Assembly (NCBI GenBank): GCA_000961805.1
Contig: LADV01000072.1
Coordinates: forward strand, 22,595-86,594
DNA length: 64,000 nucleotides
Reading direction: 5' to 3'
Origin: Peptococcaceae bacterium BRH_c23
Lineage (GTDB): Bacteria; Bacillota_B; Desulfitobacteriia; Desulfitobacteriales; Desulfitobacteriaceae
The position numbers were made by a program, and so were the translations under genes. Shown here one piece after another: positions 44,366-53,670 of the stretch. Position 1 is the stretch's first letter; each line of letters opens with the position of its first letter. A model generated the notes under the pieces. That model was not told where the DNA came from. It did no database searches and saw only the letters and a list, made by a program, of their open reading frames with translations.

Positions 44366-45438
44366 TGGCCAAGGTACTTATGAAAGGCAATGAGGCCTTA
44401 GCAGAAGCTGCGATTCGCGCCGGCTGCCGTTATTTCTTCGGGTATCCCATTACCCCGCAAAATGAAATTCCGCAGTATCTGGCGAGACACCTTCCAGAAG
44501 TCGGCGGGGTATTTGTACAGGCGGAGTCTGAAATTGCAGCGATTAATATGGTTTACGGGGCAGCAGGGGCAGGAGCACGGGTAATGACCTCCTCATCAGG
44601 CCCGGGTATCAGCCTTAAACAAGAAGGGATTTCCTATATAGCTTGCGCGGAGCTCCCGTGTGTGATTGTAAACATGCAACGAGGGGGCCCTGGGCTTGGC
44701 GGTATTCAGCCTGCCCAATCCGACTATTTCCAGGCAGTCAAAGGGGGCGGGCATGGAGATTATAAAGTGCTTGTACTTGCTCCGGCCACCGTTCAAGAAA
44801 TGGTGGATCTAATCGGGAAAGCCTTTGACCTAGCTGACGAATACCGTAACCCTGTCATGATCTTAGGAGATGGCATTCTCGGGCAAATGATGGAAACCGT
44901 CGAATTCTCGACGGAAAAAATAGAAATTTCCAACTCGGAGAAACCATGGGCAACCACGGGTGCCAAGGGACGAAAACCCAATCTGATTAACTCATTATTT
45001 CTTGATCCTGTAGAACTCGAAAAGCACAACCTTCACCTTCAACTAAAATTTGAGAGTATGGCCAAAGAAGTGCTCTGGGAAAACTATCAAACGGACGATG
45101 CGGAGCTGATTTTAGTCGGTTACGGCACTTCGGCCAGGATCGCTAAAGCGGTTGTGGATCAAGCAAGGGCACTTGGAATTAAGGCGGGGCTATTCCGACC
45201 GATTTCTTTATTTCCCTTCCCTAAAGATGCCCTGCAGGAGGCCTGTAGGCAAGCCAAGCATGTTCTCACAGTTGAGATGAGCATGGGCCAACTTGTGGAA
45301 GACGTTCGCTATAACTTGGAGTTCAAAATCCCAGTCCATTTATATGGACGGGTCGGAGGCATGGTTCCTACTGCTCGTGCAGTTCTTGAAGAAGTCAAAC
45401 GTTGGGTCAGTAGTGGAGAGGAGGCTGGAAACGCATGA
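44365..45438 (+). CDS. vorB: 2-oxoacid:ferredoxin oxidoreductase alpha subunit (VorB-like)
   Basis: A 357-residue subunit with the KGNEALAEAAIRAGCRYFFGYPITPQNEI start, EVGGVFVQAESEIAAINMVYGAAGAG, TSSSGPGISLKQEGISY and MQRGGPGLGG motifs of the pyrimidine-binding domain and a C-terminal domain (AELILVGYGTSARIAKAVV). It binds CoA and, with the beta subunit, converts 2-oxoacids to acyl-CoA. ATG 44365 follows AAAGGAGGAG. The neighbouring amino acid dehydrogenase suggests branched-chain substrates, but the specificity is not proved. Confidence 0.92.
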   Translation: MAKVLMKGNEALAEAAIRAGCRYFFGYPITPQNEIPQYLARHLPEVGGVFVQAESEIAAINMVYGAAGAGARVMTSSSGPGISLKQEGISYIACAELPCVIVNMQRGGPGLGGIQPAQSDYFQAVKGGGHGDYKVLVLAPATVQEMVDLIGKAFDLADEYRNPVMILGDGILGQMMETVEFSTEKIEISNSEKPWATTGAKGRKPNLINSLFLDPVELEKHNLHLQLKFESMAKEVLWENYQTDDAELILVGYGTSARIAKAVVDQARALGIKAGLFRPISLFPFPKDALQEACRQAKHVLTVEMSMGQLVEDVRYNLEFKIPVHLYGRVGGMVPTARAVLEEVKRWVSSGEEAGNA

Positions 45439-46184
45439 TAACTGTTTTTGGACGACCTGAAGCCTTAACTTCGGCCAAGACCCACTATTGCCCAGGCTGT
45501 ACACATGGCATTATTCACCGCCTAGTGGCTGAAGTGATTGATGAGCTAGGAGTCAGAGAAGACACTATTGGCGTATCACCGGTGGGATGCTCAGTCTTAG
45601 CTTATAACTACTTTAATCTTGATATGCAACAAGCTGCCCATGGTAGAGCGCCGGCTGTCGCCACGGGAATTAAACGAGTCCATCCCCAAAAGGTTGTCTT
45701 TACGTATCAAGGGGATGGTGATCTAGCTGCCATTGGTACGGCAGAAATTGTGCATGCCGCGGCCCGTGGTGAGAAAATCACAACGATTTTTGTCAATAAT
45801 GCCATTTATGGGATGACTGGTGGGCAAATGGCCCCTACGACGCTTCTGAAGCAAGTAAGCACGACTTCTCCCCAAGGAAGAAATGCCGCTCCCCAAGGGT
45901 ATCCCTTGAGAGTATCGGAAATGCTCGCTACTTTAGATGGGGCTGCTTATATCGCCCGGGTGTCTGTGCACAACCCTCAAGAAGTTGCTAAAGCTAAAAA
46001 AGCGATTAAGACGGCATTTGAATATCAAATGGCAGGTATCGGGTTTACACTCGTTGAAATTTTATCGACCTGTCCTACGAACTGGGGGTATACGCCCAAA
46101 GAATCTTTACAATGGTTAGTTGATAATATGATTCCTGTCTATCCACTCGGCGTCAAAAAAAAGCTGGAAGAGGTGAAGGTCTAA
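45435..46184 (+). CDS. vorA: 2-oxoacid:ferredoxin oxidoreductase beta subunit (TPP-binding, VorA-like)
   Basis: A 249-residue TPP-binding subunit. Motifs: the C-P-G-C-T-H-G start region, GVSPVGCSVLAY, RAPAVATGIKRVHP, the TPP/Mg site YQGDGDLAAIGTAEIVHAA ... NNAIYGMTGGQMAPTT and STCPTNWGYTP. It overlaps vorB by 4 bp and vorC by one base, so the four subunits are tightly coupled. Confidence 0.93.
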   Translation: MITVFGRPEALTSAKTHYCPGCTHGIIHRLVAEVIDELGVREDTIGVSPVGCSVLAYNYFNLDMQQAAHGRAPAVATGIKRVHPQKVVFTYQGDGDLAAIGTAEIVHAAARGEKITTIFVNNAIYGMTGGQMAPTTLLKQVSTTSPQGRNAAPQGYPLRVSEMLATLDGAAYIARVSVHNPQEVAKAKKAIKTAFEYQMAGIGFTLVEILSTCPTNWGYTPKESLQWLVDNMIPVYPLGVKKKLEEVKV

Positions 46185-46738
46185 TGTTGCAAGAAATTAT
46201 CTTGGCTGGCTTTGGAGGACAAGGGGTTATGTCCATGGGACAGCTGCTTGCTTATGCGGGCCTCGTCGAAGAAAAACATGTAAGTTGGATCCCTTCCTAC
46301 GGCCCGGAAATGCGTGGAGGCACCGCCAATTGTTCTGTCACGATCTCAGATGATGAAGTAAGCTCTCCGATCATTACCGAACCTGATACGCTGATAGTCC
46401 TGAATCGCCCCTCTCTGGAGAAGTTTGAACAGGATGTTAAACCAGGAGGACGGTTACTCATTAACTCATCACTGATCGATATTGAGTCTCAGCGCCAAGA
46501 TCTTCAAGTTCTAAAAATCTCGGCCTCAGAACTCGCTAATGAAAAATTAGGAAATACAAGAGTTTCCAATATGATTATTCTCGGCGCGTTTGTCGAGTTA
46601 ACCCGTACGGTAACCATAGAATCCGTGATTGGGGCTTTGAAGAAAGTCCTGCCGGAGCATAGACATAATCTCATCCCCCTTAACCGTCAGGCCCTTGAGA
46701 CAGGGGTGGAGTTGGCTAAAAGAGCAAAAATGATTTAA
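46184..46738 (+). CDS. vorC: 2-oxoacid:ferredoxin oxidoreductase gamma subunit (VorC-like)
   Basis: A 184-residue subunit with AGFGGQGVMSMGQLLAYAG near the start and PSYGPEMRGGTANCSVTISD, the usual gamma-subunit motifs, and NMIILGAFVELT. It is the last gene of the sigma-54 operon; a terminator follows after 46 bp. Confidence 0.92.
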   Translation: MLQEIILAGFGGQGVMSMGQLLAYAGLVEEKHVSWIPSYGPEMRGGTANCSVTISDDEVSSPIITEPDTLIVLNRPSLEKFEQDVKPGGRLLINSSLIDIESQRQDLQVLKISASELANEKLGNTRVSNMIILGAFVELTRTVTIESVIGALKKVLPEHRHNLIPLNRQALETGVELAKRAKMI

Positions 46739-46784
46739 CTACCTGCGAGTAACCTTAAGTATTGTATTAGCTCAAGTAATAGTG

Positions 46785-46817
46785 AAGCAGTATCGTTTTT
46801 TAACGAACTGCTTTTTT
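46785..46817 (+). terminator. Rho-independent terminator after vorC
   Basis: Stem AAGCAGT-A-TCGTT with AACGA-ACTGCTT, loop TTTT, then TTTT. It closes the amino acid degradation operon. Confidence 0.85.
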
Positions 46818-46923
46818 CTGTGCTTTGGTCTTGTCGAGGTTTCTCTAGGACTTTTCTTGAATCTTGATAAGAGTATGGGGTAAGATATTAATTAGAGATA
46901 GGTTAAGGAAAGAGGTAAACGTA

Positions 46924-47460
46924 TTGGAAGAACATGATCGACGGGAAGAACGTATCGAGAGCAAAGTTGTTTTTGAAGGGCGTCTGCTTCGTATAGAACG
47001 AGATATTGTCCGTTTGCCCAATGGATTGGAGACGTCCCGTGAAGTCGTTAGACACCCTGGAGCGGTAGGGATTGTCGCTTTGCAGGATCAGCACCTGCTC
47101 ATGGTCCGTCAATACCGTTATGCAGTAGGTCAAGAAACCCTTGAAATACCGGCAGGTAAACTAGATCTACTGGAACTCCCCCTGGATTGCGCTCAAAGAG
47201 AACTTCGCGAAGAAACTGGCTATCGAGGGACCTTGGAACCGATCAGCAGTTTTTATACCACACCAGGCTTCACGGACGAGGTGATCCATCTTTTTCTAGC
47301 TGTGGATTTAGTCTGGGATCCGCTCAAACCGGATGACGACGAATTCTTAGGGGTTGAGAGAATTCCTTGGGATGAAGCCGTCCTAAAGGCTCAACAAAAT
47401 AAGTTTAATGACGCAAAAACAATGCTGGGAATTTTACTGGTTCAGGGACGAATAAGATGA
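46924..47460 (+). CDS. nudF: NUDIX hydrolase, ADP-ribose pyrophosphatase type
   Basis: A 178-residue NUDIX protein. The box is GKLDLLELPLDCAQRELREETGY (G-x5-E-x7-REx-x-EExG pattern with one change in the first part), preceded by VVRHPGAVGIVALQDQHLLMVRQYR and LEIPAGK. This fits ADP-ribose pyrophosphatases (B. subtilis NudF/YqkG, found at the same place). TTG 46924 is used with AAGAGGTAAACG upstream; a longer frame from 46864 has no site. It overlaps the next gene by 4 bp. Confidence 0.9.
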   Translation: MEEHDRREERIESKVVFEGRLLRIERDIVRLPNGLETSREVVRHPGAVGIVALQDQHLLMVRQYRYAVGQETLEIPAGKLDLLELPLDCAQRELREETGYRGTLEPISSFYTTPGFTDEVIHLFLAVDLVWDPLKPDDDEFLGVERIPWDEAVLKAQQNKFNDAKTMLGILLVQGRIR

Positions 47461-48617
47461 TATTCGCAGATTTGCATATTCACATTGGGCAAAGTTTAGA
47501 CGGAAACTATGTGAAAATTACTGGGGCTAAAACCTTAATCCTGCCCAATATCCTCCAAGTTGCCAGAGAGGTTAAAGGGCTTTCAATGGTAGGGATTGTG
47601 GATGCGCATTCGACGGGAGTCCAAAAAGATTTCGAAACTTTACTTGCTTCAGGTGAAATAAAGTCTTTATCAGCAGGAGGGTATGCTGCTACTGGTTTAA
47701 CAGTGATACCTGGACATGAAATTGAATTGCAGGTTGGTGAGGGTTATGCACACTTCTTGGCTTATTTTCAAGGGTTGGAGCATGTCAAACAGTATGTAAA
47801 AGCTTTAAAAACTACGACTAAGAACTGGCAATTAAGTACCCAGAGGGGTTTTCTGCCGATCGATCTATGGCTTGAGGCTGTTAATAAAGCAGAGGGAATC
47901 TGGCTGCCCGCCCATGCCTTCACTCCTCACAAGGGTATTTATGGTAATTGTTGTCCGCGTTTGAGTCATGTTTTACCCGCTATGCCTAATGCTCTAGAAA
48001 TTGGGCTCAGTGCTGACCGCGGAATGGCAGAAAGTATCAGTGAACTGGAGTCTGTGGTTTTGTTCAGTAACTCAGACGCCCACTCCTTGCCGAATATTGC
48101 TCGAGAATATAATACGTTTGAACAGGTAGATTCCTCTTTCGGAGGACTCTATGATTTAGTACAGAATAAAAACAAACAGCTTGTCCGAAATTATGGTTTG
48201 CCTCCCAAAGTGGGAAAATATCATCGCACCTATTGTCTAAATTGTGAAAAGGTCGTCAAACCTCCTGCTCCCCAGCTGACTTGCCCGCAATGCGGGAGTG
48301 GTCACGTTGTAACGGGCGTTTTGGATCGCTTAGTCAGTATTGCTGACCGCCCAATAGGTAAACCGGATGCTTCAACCTATGTCCATCAAGTCCCGCTTAG
48401 AAATCTTCCAGGAATTGGGCCGAAAATGCATGCGCGCCTTTTAAGTGCTTTTGGGACAGAAATGGCCGTGCTTCATCATGTGGATTCTTCAGATTTGGTG
48501 CGCGTTGCAGGAGAAAAAGTTGCAGTTTGGATTATAAAAGCACGTCGGGGCGACTTAACCATTGAAGCAGGAGGCGGAGGTGTTTTTGGCAGAGTTGTGG
48601 ACATACTTTCCCCTTGA
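47457..48617 (+). CDS. Endonuclease Q-like PHP-domain protein
   Basis: A 386-residue protein. The PHP domain has metal-binding motifs DLHIHIGQ (residues 4-11), VDAHSTG, GHEIELQ, AHAFTPHKG and FSNSDAHSLPNI. A zinc ribbon (CLNCEKVVKPPA...CPQCG) and a C-terminal helix-hairpin-helix (LRNLPGIGPKMHARLLSAF) follow. This domain order matches endonuclease Q, which nicks DNA 5' to deaminated bases or abasic sites, known from archaea and some Bacillus. A general repair role is likely. It overlaps nudF by 4 bp. Confidence 0.85.
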   Translation: MIFADLHIHIGQSLDGNYVKITGAKTLILPNILQVAREVKGLSMVGIVDAHSTGVQKDFETLLASGEIKSLSAGGYAATGLTVIPGHEIELQVGEGYAHFLAYFQGLEHVKQYVKALKTTTKNWQLSTQRGFLPIDLWLEAVNKAEGIWLPAHAFTPHKGIYGNCCPRLSHVLPAMPNALEIGLSADRGMAESISELESVVLFSNSDAHSLPNIAREYNTFEQVDSSFGGLYDLVQNKNKQLVRNYGLPPKVGKYHRTYCLNCEKVVKPPAPQLTCPQCGSGHVVTGVLDRLVSIADRPIGKPDASTYVHQVPLRNLPGIGPKMHARLLSAFGTEMAVLHHVDSSDLVRVAGEKVAVWIIKARRGDLTIEAGGGGVFGRVVDILSP

Positions 48618-48661
48618 GTGGAATAAACTCCCATAGAAGGGTTTGGGAAGGGGTGCGGAGG

Positions 48662-49261
48662 ATGTGGAAACAACTCGGTGAACACATTCGTCAATATTGG
48701 GTCATTTATCTCACACTTTCGAGTGTCTATCTTTCAGGTGTGGTGTTCGGGGCGGTCGGTGTCAGTGCTTTGGGAGTGTCTGAAAGCTCTCAACTTGGTA
48801 AATTTTTGGACATGCTGTTGAAAAGCCAACCCACTAATTTTGATCCGACTTTCTTAGGGCAACTCGCCCGAGATATGTTTATCATGATGGCTGGAATTTG
48901 GATCTTAGGACTTACGATCATCGGGGCCCCCTTAATCTATCTGATTGTTTTTACACGAGGATTTATTCTTGGCTTTACGGTGAGCTTTATCATTGGAGTG
49001 AAAGGAACGCTTGGAATCGCTCTAATTCTTACGACGGTCCTTGTGCCTACTATTCTTGCTGTTCCGTTGCTGCTCCTTGGTGCTGGATTAGCAACTATTT
49101 TCTCATTTTTGTTACTCAGAGGTAAAGCCAGAGGGGAATCTTTGCGCAGAGAATTTCTTTATTATACCGCAGCAGCAGCCTTTGTTTCTATTGGAGCGGT
49201 TGCGGTTGGCGTGGCACAAGGCTATTTTTCGATTCTTGGCCTGCGTTTATTGAGACTGTAA
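48662..49261 (+). CDS. spoIIM: Stage II sporulation protein M
   Basis: A membrane protein of about 199 residues with five hydrophobic helices, starting HIRQYWVIYLTLSSVYLSGVVFG, with IVFTRGFILGFTVSFIIG and LLLRGKARGESLRREFLYY. SpoIIM joins SpoIID and SpoIIP in peptidoglycan remodelling during engulfment. ATG 48662 or GTG 48653 are equally possible (site GGGAAGGGG). The position between nudF and xerD is the same as in B. subtilis. Confidence 0.9.
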   Translation: MWKQLGEHIRQYWVIYLTLSSVYLSGVVFGAVGVSALGVSESSQLGKFLDMLLKSQPTNFDPTFLGQLARDMFIMMAGIWILGLTIIGAPLIYLIVFTRGFILGFTVSFIIGVKGTLGIALILTTVLVPTILAVPLLLLGAGLATIFSFLLLRGKARGESLRREFLYYTAAAAFVSIGAVAVGVAQGYFSILGLRLLRL

Positions 49262-49374
49262 GATATGATTTCGGGTTATATTGAAGATAGCAACTTTATA
49301 AACTGCTTGCTAACGGCACAATAGTTGAATTATAATTATATGCAAGTCCTAATGATTGAGATGGAGGTTAAGTT

Positions 49375-50490
49375 ATGCTTATTGGAGTACCGAAAGAGCT
49401 TAAAAACAATGAAAGTCGCGTGGCTATTACTCCTGCTGGAGTCTATGCTTTTACTTTGACAGGGCATCAAGTGGTTGTGCAAAAATCTGCGGGTGAAGGC
49501 AGTGGTATCACCGATCAACAGTATATCGATGCGGGTGCTCAGATCGCTGATTCGGCCGTTGACGTTTGGAAAGCTGACATGATCATCAAGGTTAAAGAAC
49601 CTGTAGCGATCGAATACGAATATTTTAAACCTGGACAAATTCTATTTACTTACTTGCACTTGGCAAAAGAGCCAGAATTGACTAAAGTACTTATGGATAA
49701 AGAAGTGGTGGCCATAGCCTATGAAACGATCCAATTAGATAATGGTTCGCTGCCTTTATTGATCCCGATGAGCGAAGTTGCTGGCCGCATGGCGATTCAA
49801 ATCGGGGCACAGTTACTCGAAAAGCCCTTTGGAGGAAAAGGCGTTTTGCTGGGTGGAGTCCCAGGGGTAACTCCTGCTAACGTAACTATTATCGGTGGCG
49901 GAATTGTTGGGACAAACGCTGCTCGGATGGCCATCGGCTTAGGTGCAGGAGTTACGATTGTTGAACAAAGCACACAGCGGCTCAGAGAGATTGATGAAAT
50001 GTTTAACGGTCGAGTAAGAACACTGGCCTCAAATCCCTTTAATATTGCTAACAGCGTAGCAAAAGCAGATTTGTTAGTTGGGGCTGTACTTATCCCAGGT
50101 GCCCGTGCGCCACATTTAGTAACCGAGGACATGGTGAAAGCAATGTCTCCTGGAAGTGTGATTGTGGATGTTGCAATCGACCAAGGCGGTAGTATTGCCA
50201 CAATTGACCGTGTTACAACGCATAGTGATCCCACCTATATCAAATATGGGGTTATTCATTACGCAGTTCCCAATATTGCGGGAGCAGTTGCCAGAACGTC
50301 TACCTTTGCCTTGACCAATGTGACGTTGGGTTATGCTCTGGAGATCGCCAATAAAGGTTATTTCAAAGCGATTCAGGAAAATCGTTCCCTGCGTAAAGGG
50401 GTTAACGTTGTTAACGGCAAATTAGCCTATAAAGCAATTGCCGAAGCCTTGAACATTATGTACACTCCTCTGGAGGAGGCTTTACTTTAA
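49375..50490 (+). CDS. ald: Alanine dehydrogenase
   Basis: The 371 residues match Ald, the NAD-dependent deaminase of L-alanine to pyruvate. Motifs: [55 protein letters not shown], the Rossmann loop [21 protein letters not shown] and [23 protein letters not shown] start with ATGGAGGTTAAGTT upstream. In spore formers Ald is important for sporulation energy and for germination; here it stands alone with repeats downstream. Confidence 0.96.
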   Translation: MLIGVPKELKNNESRVAITPAGVYAFTLTGHQVVVQKSAGEGSGITDQQYIDAGAQIADSAVDVWKADMIIKVKEPVAIEYEYFKPGQILFTYLHLAKEPELTKVLMDKEVVAIAYETIQLDNGSLPLLIPMSEVAGRMAIQIGAQLLEKPFGGKGVLLGGVPGVTPANVTIIGGGIVGTNAARMAIGLGAGVTIVEQSTQRLREIDEMFNGRVRTLASNPFNIANSVAKADLLVGAVLIPGARAPHLVTEDMVKAMSPGSVIVDVAIDQGGSIATIDRVTTHSDPTYIKYGVIHYAVPNIAGAVARTSTFALTNVTLGYALEIANKGYFKAIQENRSLRKGVNVVNGKLAYKAIAEALNIMYTPLEEALL

Positions 50491-50496
50491 AGCTGA

Positions 50497-50552
50497 GTTT
50501 CTAAAACGAGGTTCGAGATCCAAGATTCGAGATTCGGATTCGAGATTCGAAT
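50497..50552 (+). repeat. TTCGAG-type short-word repeats downstream of ald
   Basis: Words ACGAGGTTCGAG, AAGATTCGAG, ATTCGGATTCGAG and ATTCGAATAG follow six bases after the ald stop. Only the left-arm orientation is clear here. Confidence 0.7.
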
Positions 50553-50642
50553 AGCACTTAGTCATTGGGCAAGGTTTCTTTAACTTTACTGTACTACAAA
50601 ATTGTTTCAGATTATTATGATAAAGTCTATGTTATATAACGT

Positions 50643-50678
50643 CGAGTGGAATCCGTTGATGGGTTCCACTCGTTTTTT
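50643..50678 (+). terminator. Rho-independent terminator upstream of the small repeat-protein gene
   Basis: 12-bp stem CGAGTGGAATCC/GGGTTCCACTCG with one wobble pair, 6-base loop, TTTTTT tail. It lies 150 bp after ald, so it either ends ald mRNA or a leader. Confidence 0.9.
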
Positions 50679-50796
50679 CGTTAAGAATAGGAAGTCCTCA
50701 GGGAGGGCCAACTTTCGAAGATATTCATTAGGAATATAATGGTATTATAGAAAAACATCGGTAATTTTTCAAATGATTTGGTAAGGAGTGAGTGTA

Positions 50797-51102
50797 TTGC
50801 ATCAGAAACAAACGACTTTCGTTCCCATATATGGTCATTACCCGCATCAAGTGCGCTGGTATCCAATCAACTACACGGGCGGCTATGAGCCCGCTTGGTG
50901 GGAACGATTTGAAGAACAATTTGAACCACGGTGGCTCCAAAGAATGGAAAAACGCATGGGCTTTTTACCTGGACAGGAACCGCTTTGGTGGGAACTTTTT
51001 GAAGAGCAATTTGAACCTGCATGGCTGCAGCGCTTAGAACGCCAGATGGGTATTCCCCAGCCATTTGACCCTCGTTATGATCTTCCCCAAAGAAGCTTCT
51101 AA
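50797..51102 (+). CDS. Small aromatic protein with a duplicated WWExFEEQFEP motif; unknown function
   Basis: A 101-residue protein I do not recognise. It has two copies of a 25-30-residue unit: residues 32-56 (PAWWERFEEQFEPRWLQRM...) and 62-86 (PLWWELFEEQFEPAWLQRL...). The units differ in only a few positions and are rich in Trp, Phe, Glu and Arg. The N-terminus is His/Tyr-rich (YGHYPHQVRWYPINY). There is no signal peptide or membrane segment. TTG 50797 follows TAAGGAGTGAGTGTA, a strong site, and the reading frame is flanked by two terminators, so it is a real monocistronic gene. The composition would suit a spore-coat or other self-associating protein, but that is speculation. Confidence 0.8.
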   Translation: MHQKQTTFVPIYGHYPHQVRWYPINYTGGYEPAWWERFEEQFEPRWLQRMEKRMGFLPGQEPLWWELFEEQFEPAWLQRLERQMGIPQPFDPRYDLPQRSF

Positions 51103-51133
51103 ACTTAAAAGGAATTACCATTATTTTACGTTC

Positions 51134-51171
51134 AGGACCGGTTAAAAGAATAACCAGTCCTTTCTTTTTTT
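51134..51171 (+). terminator. Rho-independent terminator after the small repeat-protein gene
   Basis: 10-bp stem AGGACCGGTT/AACCAGTCCT with one wobble, then TTCTTTTTTT. Confidence 0.9.
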
Positions 51172-51223
51172 AGGATAAGTACAATCAGAGGATGCATAGG
51201 TTTAAGAGATAGGGGGGAGTTTA

Positions 51224-51442
51224 ATGCTACCAACGAAACGCTGGAGTGATTTTTTTCTGTATCTAGGCAGGGTTTTTATCCTCCTTATTTTACTAGCCGT
51301 GCTGCTTCCCAAGTTAGCTGCGGTCTGTAATAGTTGGATGTCTTCGCTCTTACATAACGATCAAAAACCCTTCGGGAATCCTCTGCGAGTGGATGCACCC
51401 CTTAAAGGCGAAGGACACACAAATTGGATAAAGGTTGAGTAA
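51224..51442 (+). CDS. Small membrane protein, DUF4227/YqzK-like by position
   Basis: A 72-residue protein with one N-terminal transmembrane helix (FFLYLGRVFILLILLAVLLP) and a hydrophilic C-terminal half. It lies just upstream of xerD, as does yqzK (DUF4227) in B. subtilis, and has a similar size and topology. ATG start with AGGGGGGAGTTTA upstream. Function is unknown; the assignment is from synteny more than sequence. Confidence 0.65.
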   Translation: MLPTKRWSDFFLYLGRVFILLILLAVLLPKLAAVCNSWMSSLLHNDQKPFGNPLRVDAPLKGEGHTNWIKVE

Positions 51443-51570
51443 AGTTATACTTTCTGACTAGTATATAAAAACTTGGCTTGTGCCAAGCCTACTAGTACAA
51501 GGAAATCCCCTTTCTGTGTAGAATGTAATAAACGTAGAGGAACTTTTTGACCTATAAGAAAGGGGAAAAT

Positions 51571-52467
51571 ATGGTAGCCTCCGAGGAACAACTTATTAGA
51601 CAGTACCTAACCTTCCTGCATGTTGAGCGGGGACTTTCAGAGAACACGAGGCAGGCTTATGAGCGGGATTTACGCTTACTTTTAAGTTTCCTAAAACAGA
51701 GGGGAACAGAAGTTAGGCACTGTGATGGTAATGACCTGTTTTTATTTCATCTCAAAGCCAAAGAAAATGGCAAGGCACCTCGAACGATTGCTCGCTGCAA
51801 TGCAACCCTGAGAGGTTTTTTTGCGTTCTTGCAAGAGGAAGGACATCGGAATGATAATCCAAGTTCCTATTTAGTGACCCCCAAGTTAAATCAACCTCTT
51901 CCGAAGGTGTTATCGGAAATGACTATGGACAACCTATTAAGAGCAGGAGAGGAAACAGACCTTAATCTGCGCAATCTAGCGATGCTGGAAGTTCTCTATA
52001 GTAGTGGTCTTCGTGTATCAGAACTGATCGGGTTGCGTTTAACGGATGTATCGTTGGACGTCGGATATGTTCGCTGTATTGGTAAAGGAAGTAAGGAGCG
52101 GATTGTGCCGTTAGGAGAACAAGCCATGCAGGATGTGGCACGATATTTAGATGGTCCAAGAGGGCGATTGAGTCGCAAGCGAAAAACCGATATCCTGTTT
52201 TTGAATGTCCATGGTCAGCCTCTCACTCGTCAAGGAGTGGTTCATATTCTAAAAAAGTGGGGACAAACTCATAATCTAGAGCAATCGATTTCCCCTCATA
52301 TGTTTCGTCACAGCTTTGCAACCCATCTTCTGGATAATGGGGCTGACTTGCGTTCTGTGCAAGAAATGCTGGGGCATGCGGACATTGCAACGACTCAGAT
52401 TTATACGCATCTGACACGAAATCGCATATTGGATGTCTTTAGAAAGGCACATCCACGAGCGGATTGA
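51571..52467 (+). CDS. xerD: Site-specific tyrosine recombinase XerD
   Basis: A 298-residue recombinase that resolves chromosome dimers with XerC. The N-terminal SAM-like domain (FLHVERGLSENTRQAYERDL) is followed by the catalytic domain with the Arg of SSGLRVSELIGL, Lys of IGKGSKERIVPL, HMFRHSFATHLLDNGAD (H-x2-R) and LGHADIATTQIYTHL (His and nucleophile Tyr). ATG 51571 follows AAAGGGGAAAAT. The gap before it has an ACTAGTA/TACTAGT inverted repeat around a CTTGGC/GCCAAG stem (51458-51496). Confidence 0.95.
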   Translation: MVASEEQLIRQYLTFLHVERGLSENTRQAYERDLRLLLSFLKQRGTEVRHCDGNDLFLFHLKAKENGKAPRTIARCNATLRGFFAFLQEEGHRNDNPSSYLVTPKLNQPLPKVLSEMTMDNLLRAGEETDLNLRNLAMLEVLYSSGLRVSELIGLRLTDVSLDVGYVRCIGKGSKERIVPLGEQAMQDVARYLDGPRGRLSRKRKTDILFLNVHGQPLTRQGVVHILKKWGQTHNLEQSISPHMFRHSFATHLLDNGADLRSVQEMLGHADIATTQIYTHLTRNRILDVFRKAHPRAD

Positions 52468-52491
52468 TAGACAAGGAAGTGAAGCAAGAAC

Positions 52492-53667
52492 ATGTCACGA
52501 AGGGTCATAATTATTGTCTTAGACAGCGTTGGGATCGGAGAAATGCCTGATGCTGGAGACTACGGAGACACTGGGAGCCATACCTTAGGGAATACTGCTC
52601 GTCTGCGGGGGGGACTTAATCTTCCGCATCTTCAAAAACTCGGTTTGGGTAATATTAAGCCTATCACCGGAGTTCCGGCTATTCTCGATCCAGAAGCTAG
52701 TTATGGAAAAATGGCGGAGAAGTCTATTGGTAAGGATACTACGACTGGGCATTGGGAAATGGCTGGGATCATTTTGGAGAGGGCACTGCCAACCTTTCCG
52801 CAGGGCTTTCCTAAAGAATTTATTCAACGCTATGAGTCAGCGATTGGAAGAGAGGTATTAAGCAATGAAGTCGCCTCTGGAACTGAGATTATCCAGCGCC
52901 TTGGTGAAGAGCATGTACGGACAGGAAAACCGATCGTTTATACTTCCGCAGACTCAGTTTTCCAAGTGGCCGCTCATGAAGAGGTAATCCCACTGGCGGA
53001 ACTTATGCGTATCTGTGAGATTGCCCGCACACTGTTGATTGGTGAGATGCAAGTAGGACGCGTAATTGCCCGGCCATTTCTTGGTAATGTCGGCAATTAT
53101 TATCGCACTCCGAACCGACATGATTTTGCGATGGTACCCCCTCATAAAATTTTATTGGAATATATAGAAGAACAAGGGCTTGAGGTCTGTGCAGTGGGGA
53201 AAATCAAGGATATTTATGCGGGGCGGGGTGTGACCGACTACGTGACCTCCAAAGGGAATATGGAAAGTGTTGATAAGACCTTAGCTTATATGGTAAAAGT
53301 AAAAGCGGGTTTGATCATGAGCAACCTGGTTGATTTTGATATGATTTATGGGCACCGCAATGATGTTGAAGGGTATGCGAGGGCGTTAGAAGAGTTTGAT
53401 ACTCGCCTGCCGGAGATCTACGCTGCCCTGCGGCCAGAAGATATGCTGATTATTACGGCCGACCATGGCTGTGATCCGACCATCCGAGGTACGGATCATA
53501 CTCGGGAATATGTGCCTTTGCTTGTTTATGGACAAAATCTGAATAAGGGCGTGAACCTTGGAGTGCGCTCTTCCTTTGCGGATTTAGGGGCGACTGTCGC
53601 TGAATATCTGGGGACTGAGCAAATAGTCAATGGAAAAAGTTTTTTCACTGATATTAAGGGGGTATAA
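52492..53667 (+). CDS. deoB: Phosphopentomutase
   Basis: The 391 residues match alkaline-phosphatase-superfamily phosphopentomutase, which interconverts (deoxy)ribose 1- and 5-phosphates. Motifs: [19 protein letters not shown], the phosphorylated Thr in [15 protein letters not shown], and the metal sites [12 protein letters not shown] and [18 protein letters not shown]. First of three nucleoside salvage genes that follow xerD (drm in B. subtilis). Confidence 0.96.
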   Translation: MSRRVIIIVLDSVGIGEMPDAGDYGDTGSHTLGNTARLRGGLNLPHLQKLGLGNIKPITGVPAILDPEASYGKMAEKSIGKDTTTGHWEMAGIILERALPTFPQGFPKEFIQRYESAIGREVLSNEVASGTEIIQRLGEEHVRTGKPIVYTSADSVFQVAAHEEVIPLAELMRICEIARTLLIGEMQVGRVIARPFLGNVGNYYRTPNRHDFAMVPPHKILLEYIEEQGLEVCAVGKIKDIYAGRGVTDYVTSKGNMESVDKTLAYMVKVKAGLIMSNLVDFDMIYGHRNDVEGYARALEEFDTRLPEIYAALRPEDMLIITADHGCDPTIRGTDHTREYVPLLVYGQNLNKGVNLGVRSSFADLGATVAEYLGTEQIVNGKSFFTDIKGV

Positions 53668-53670
53668 GAA

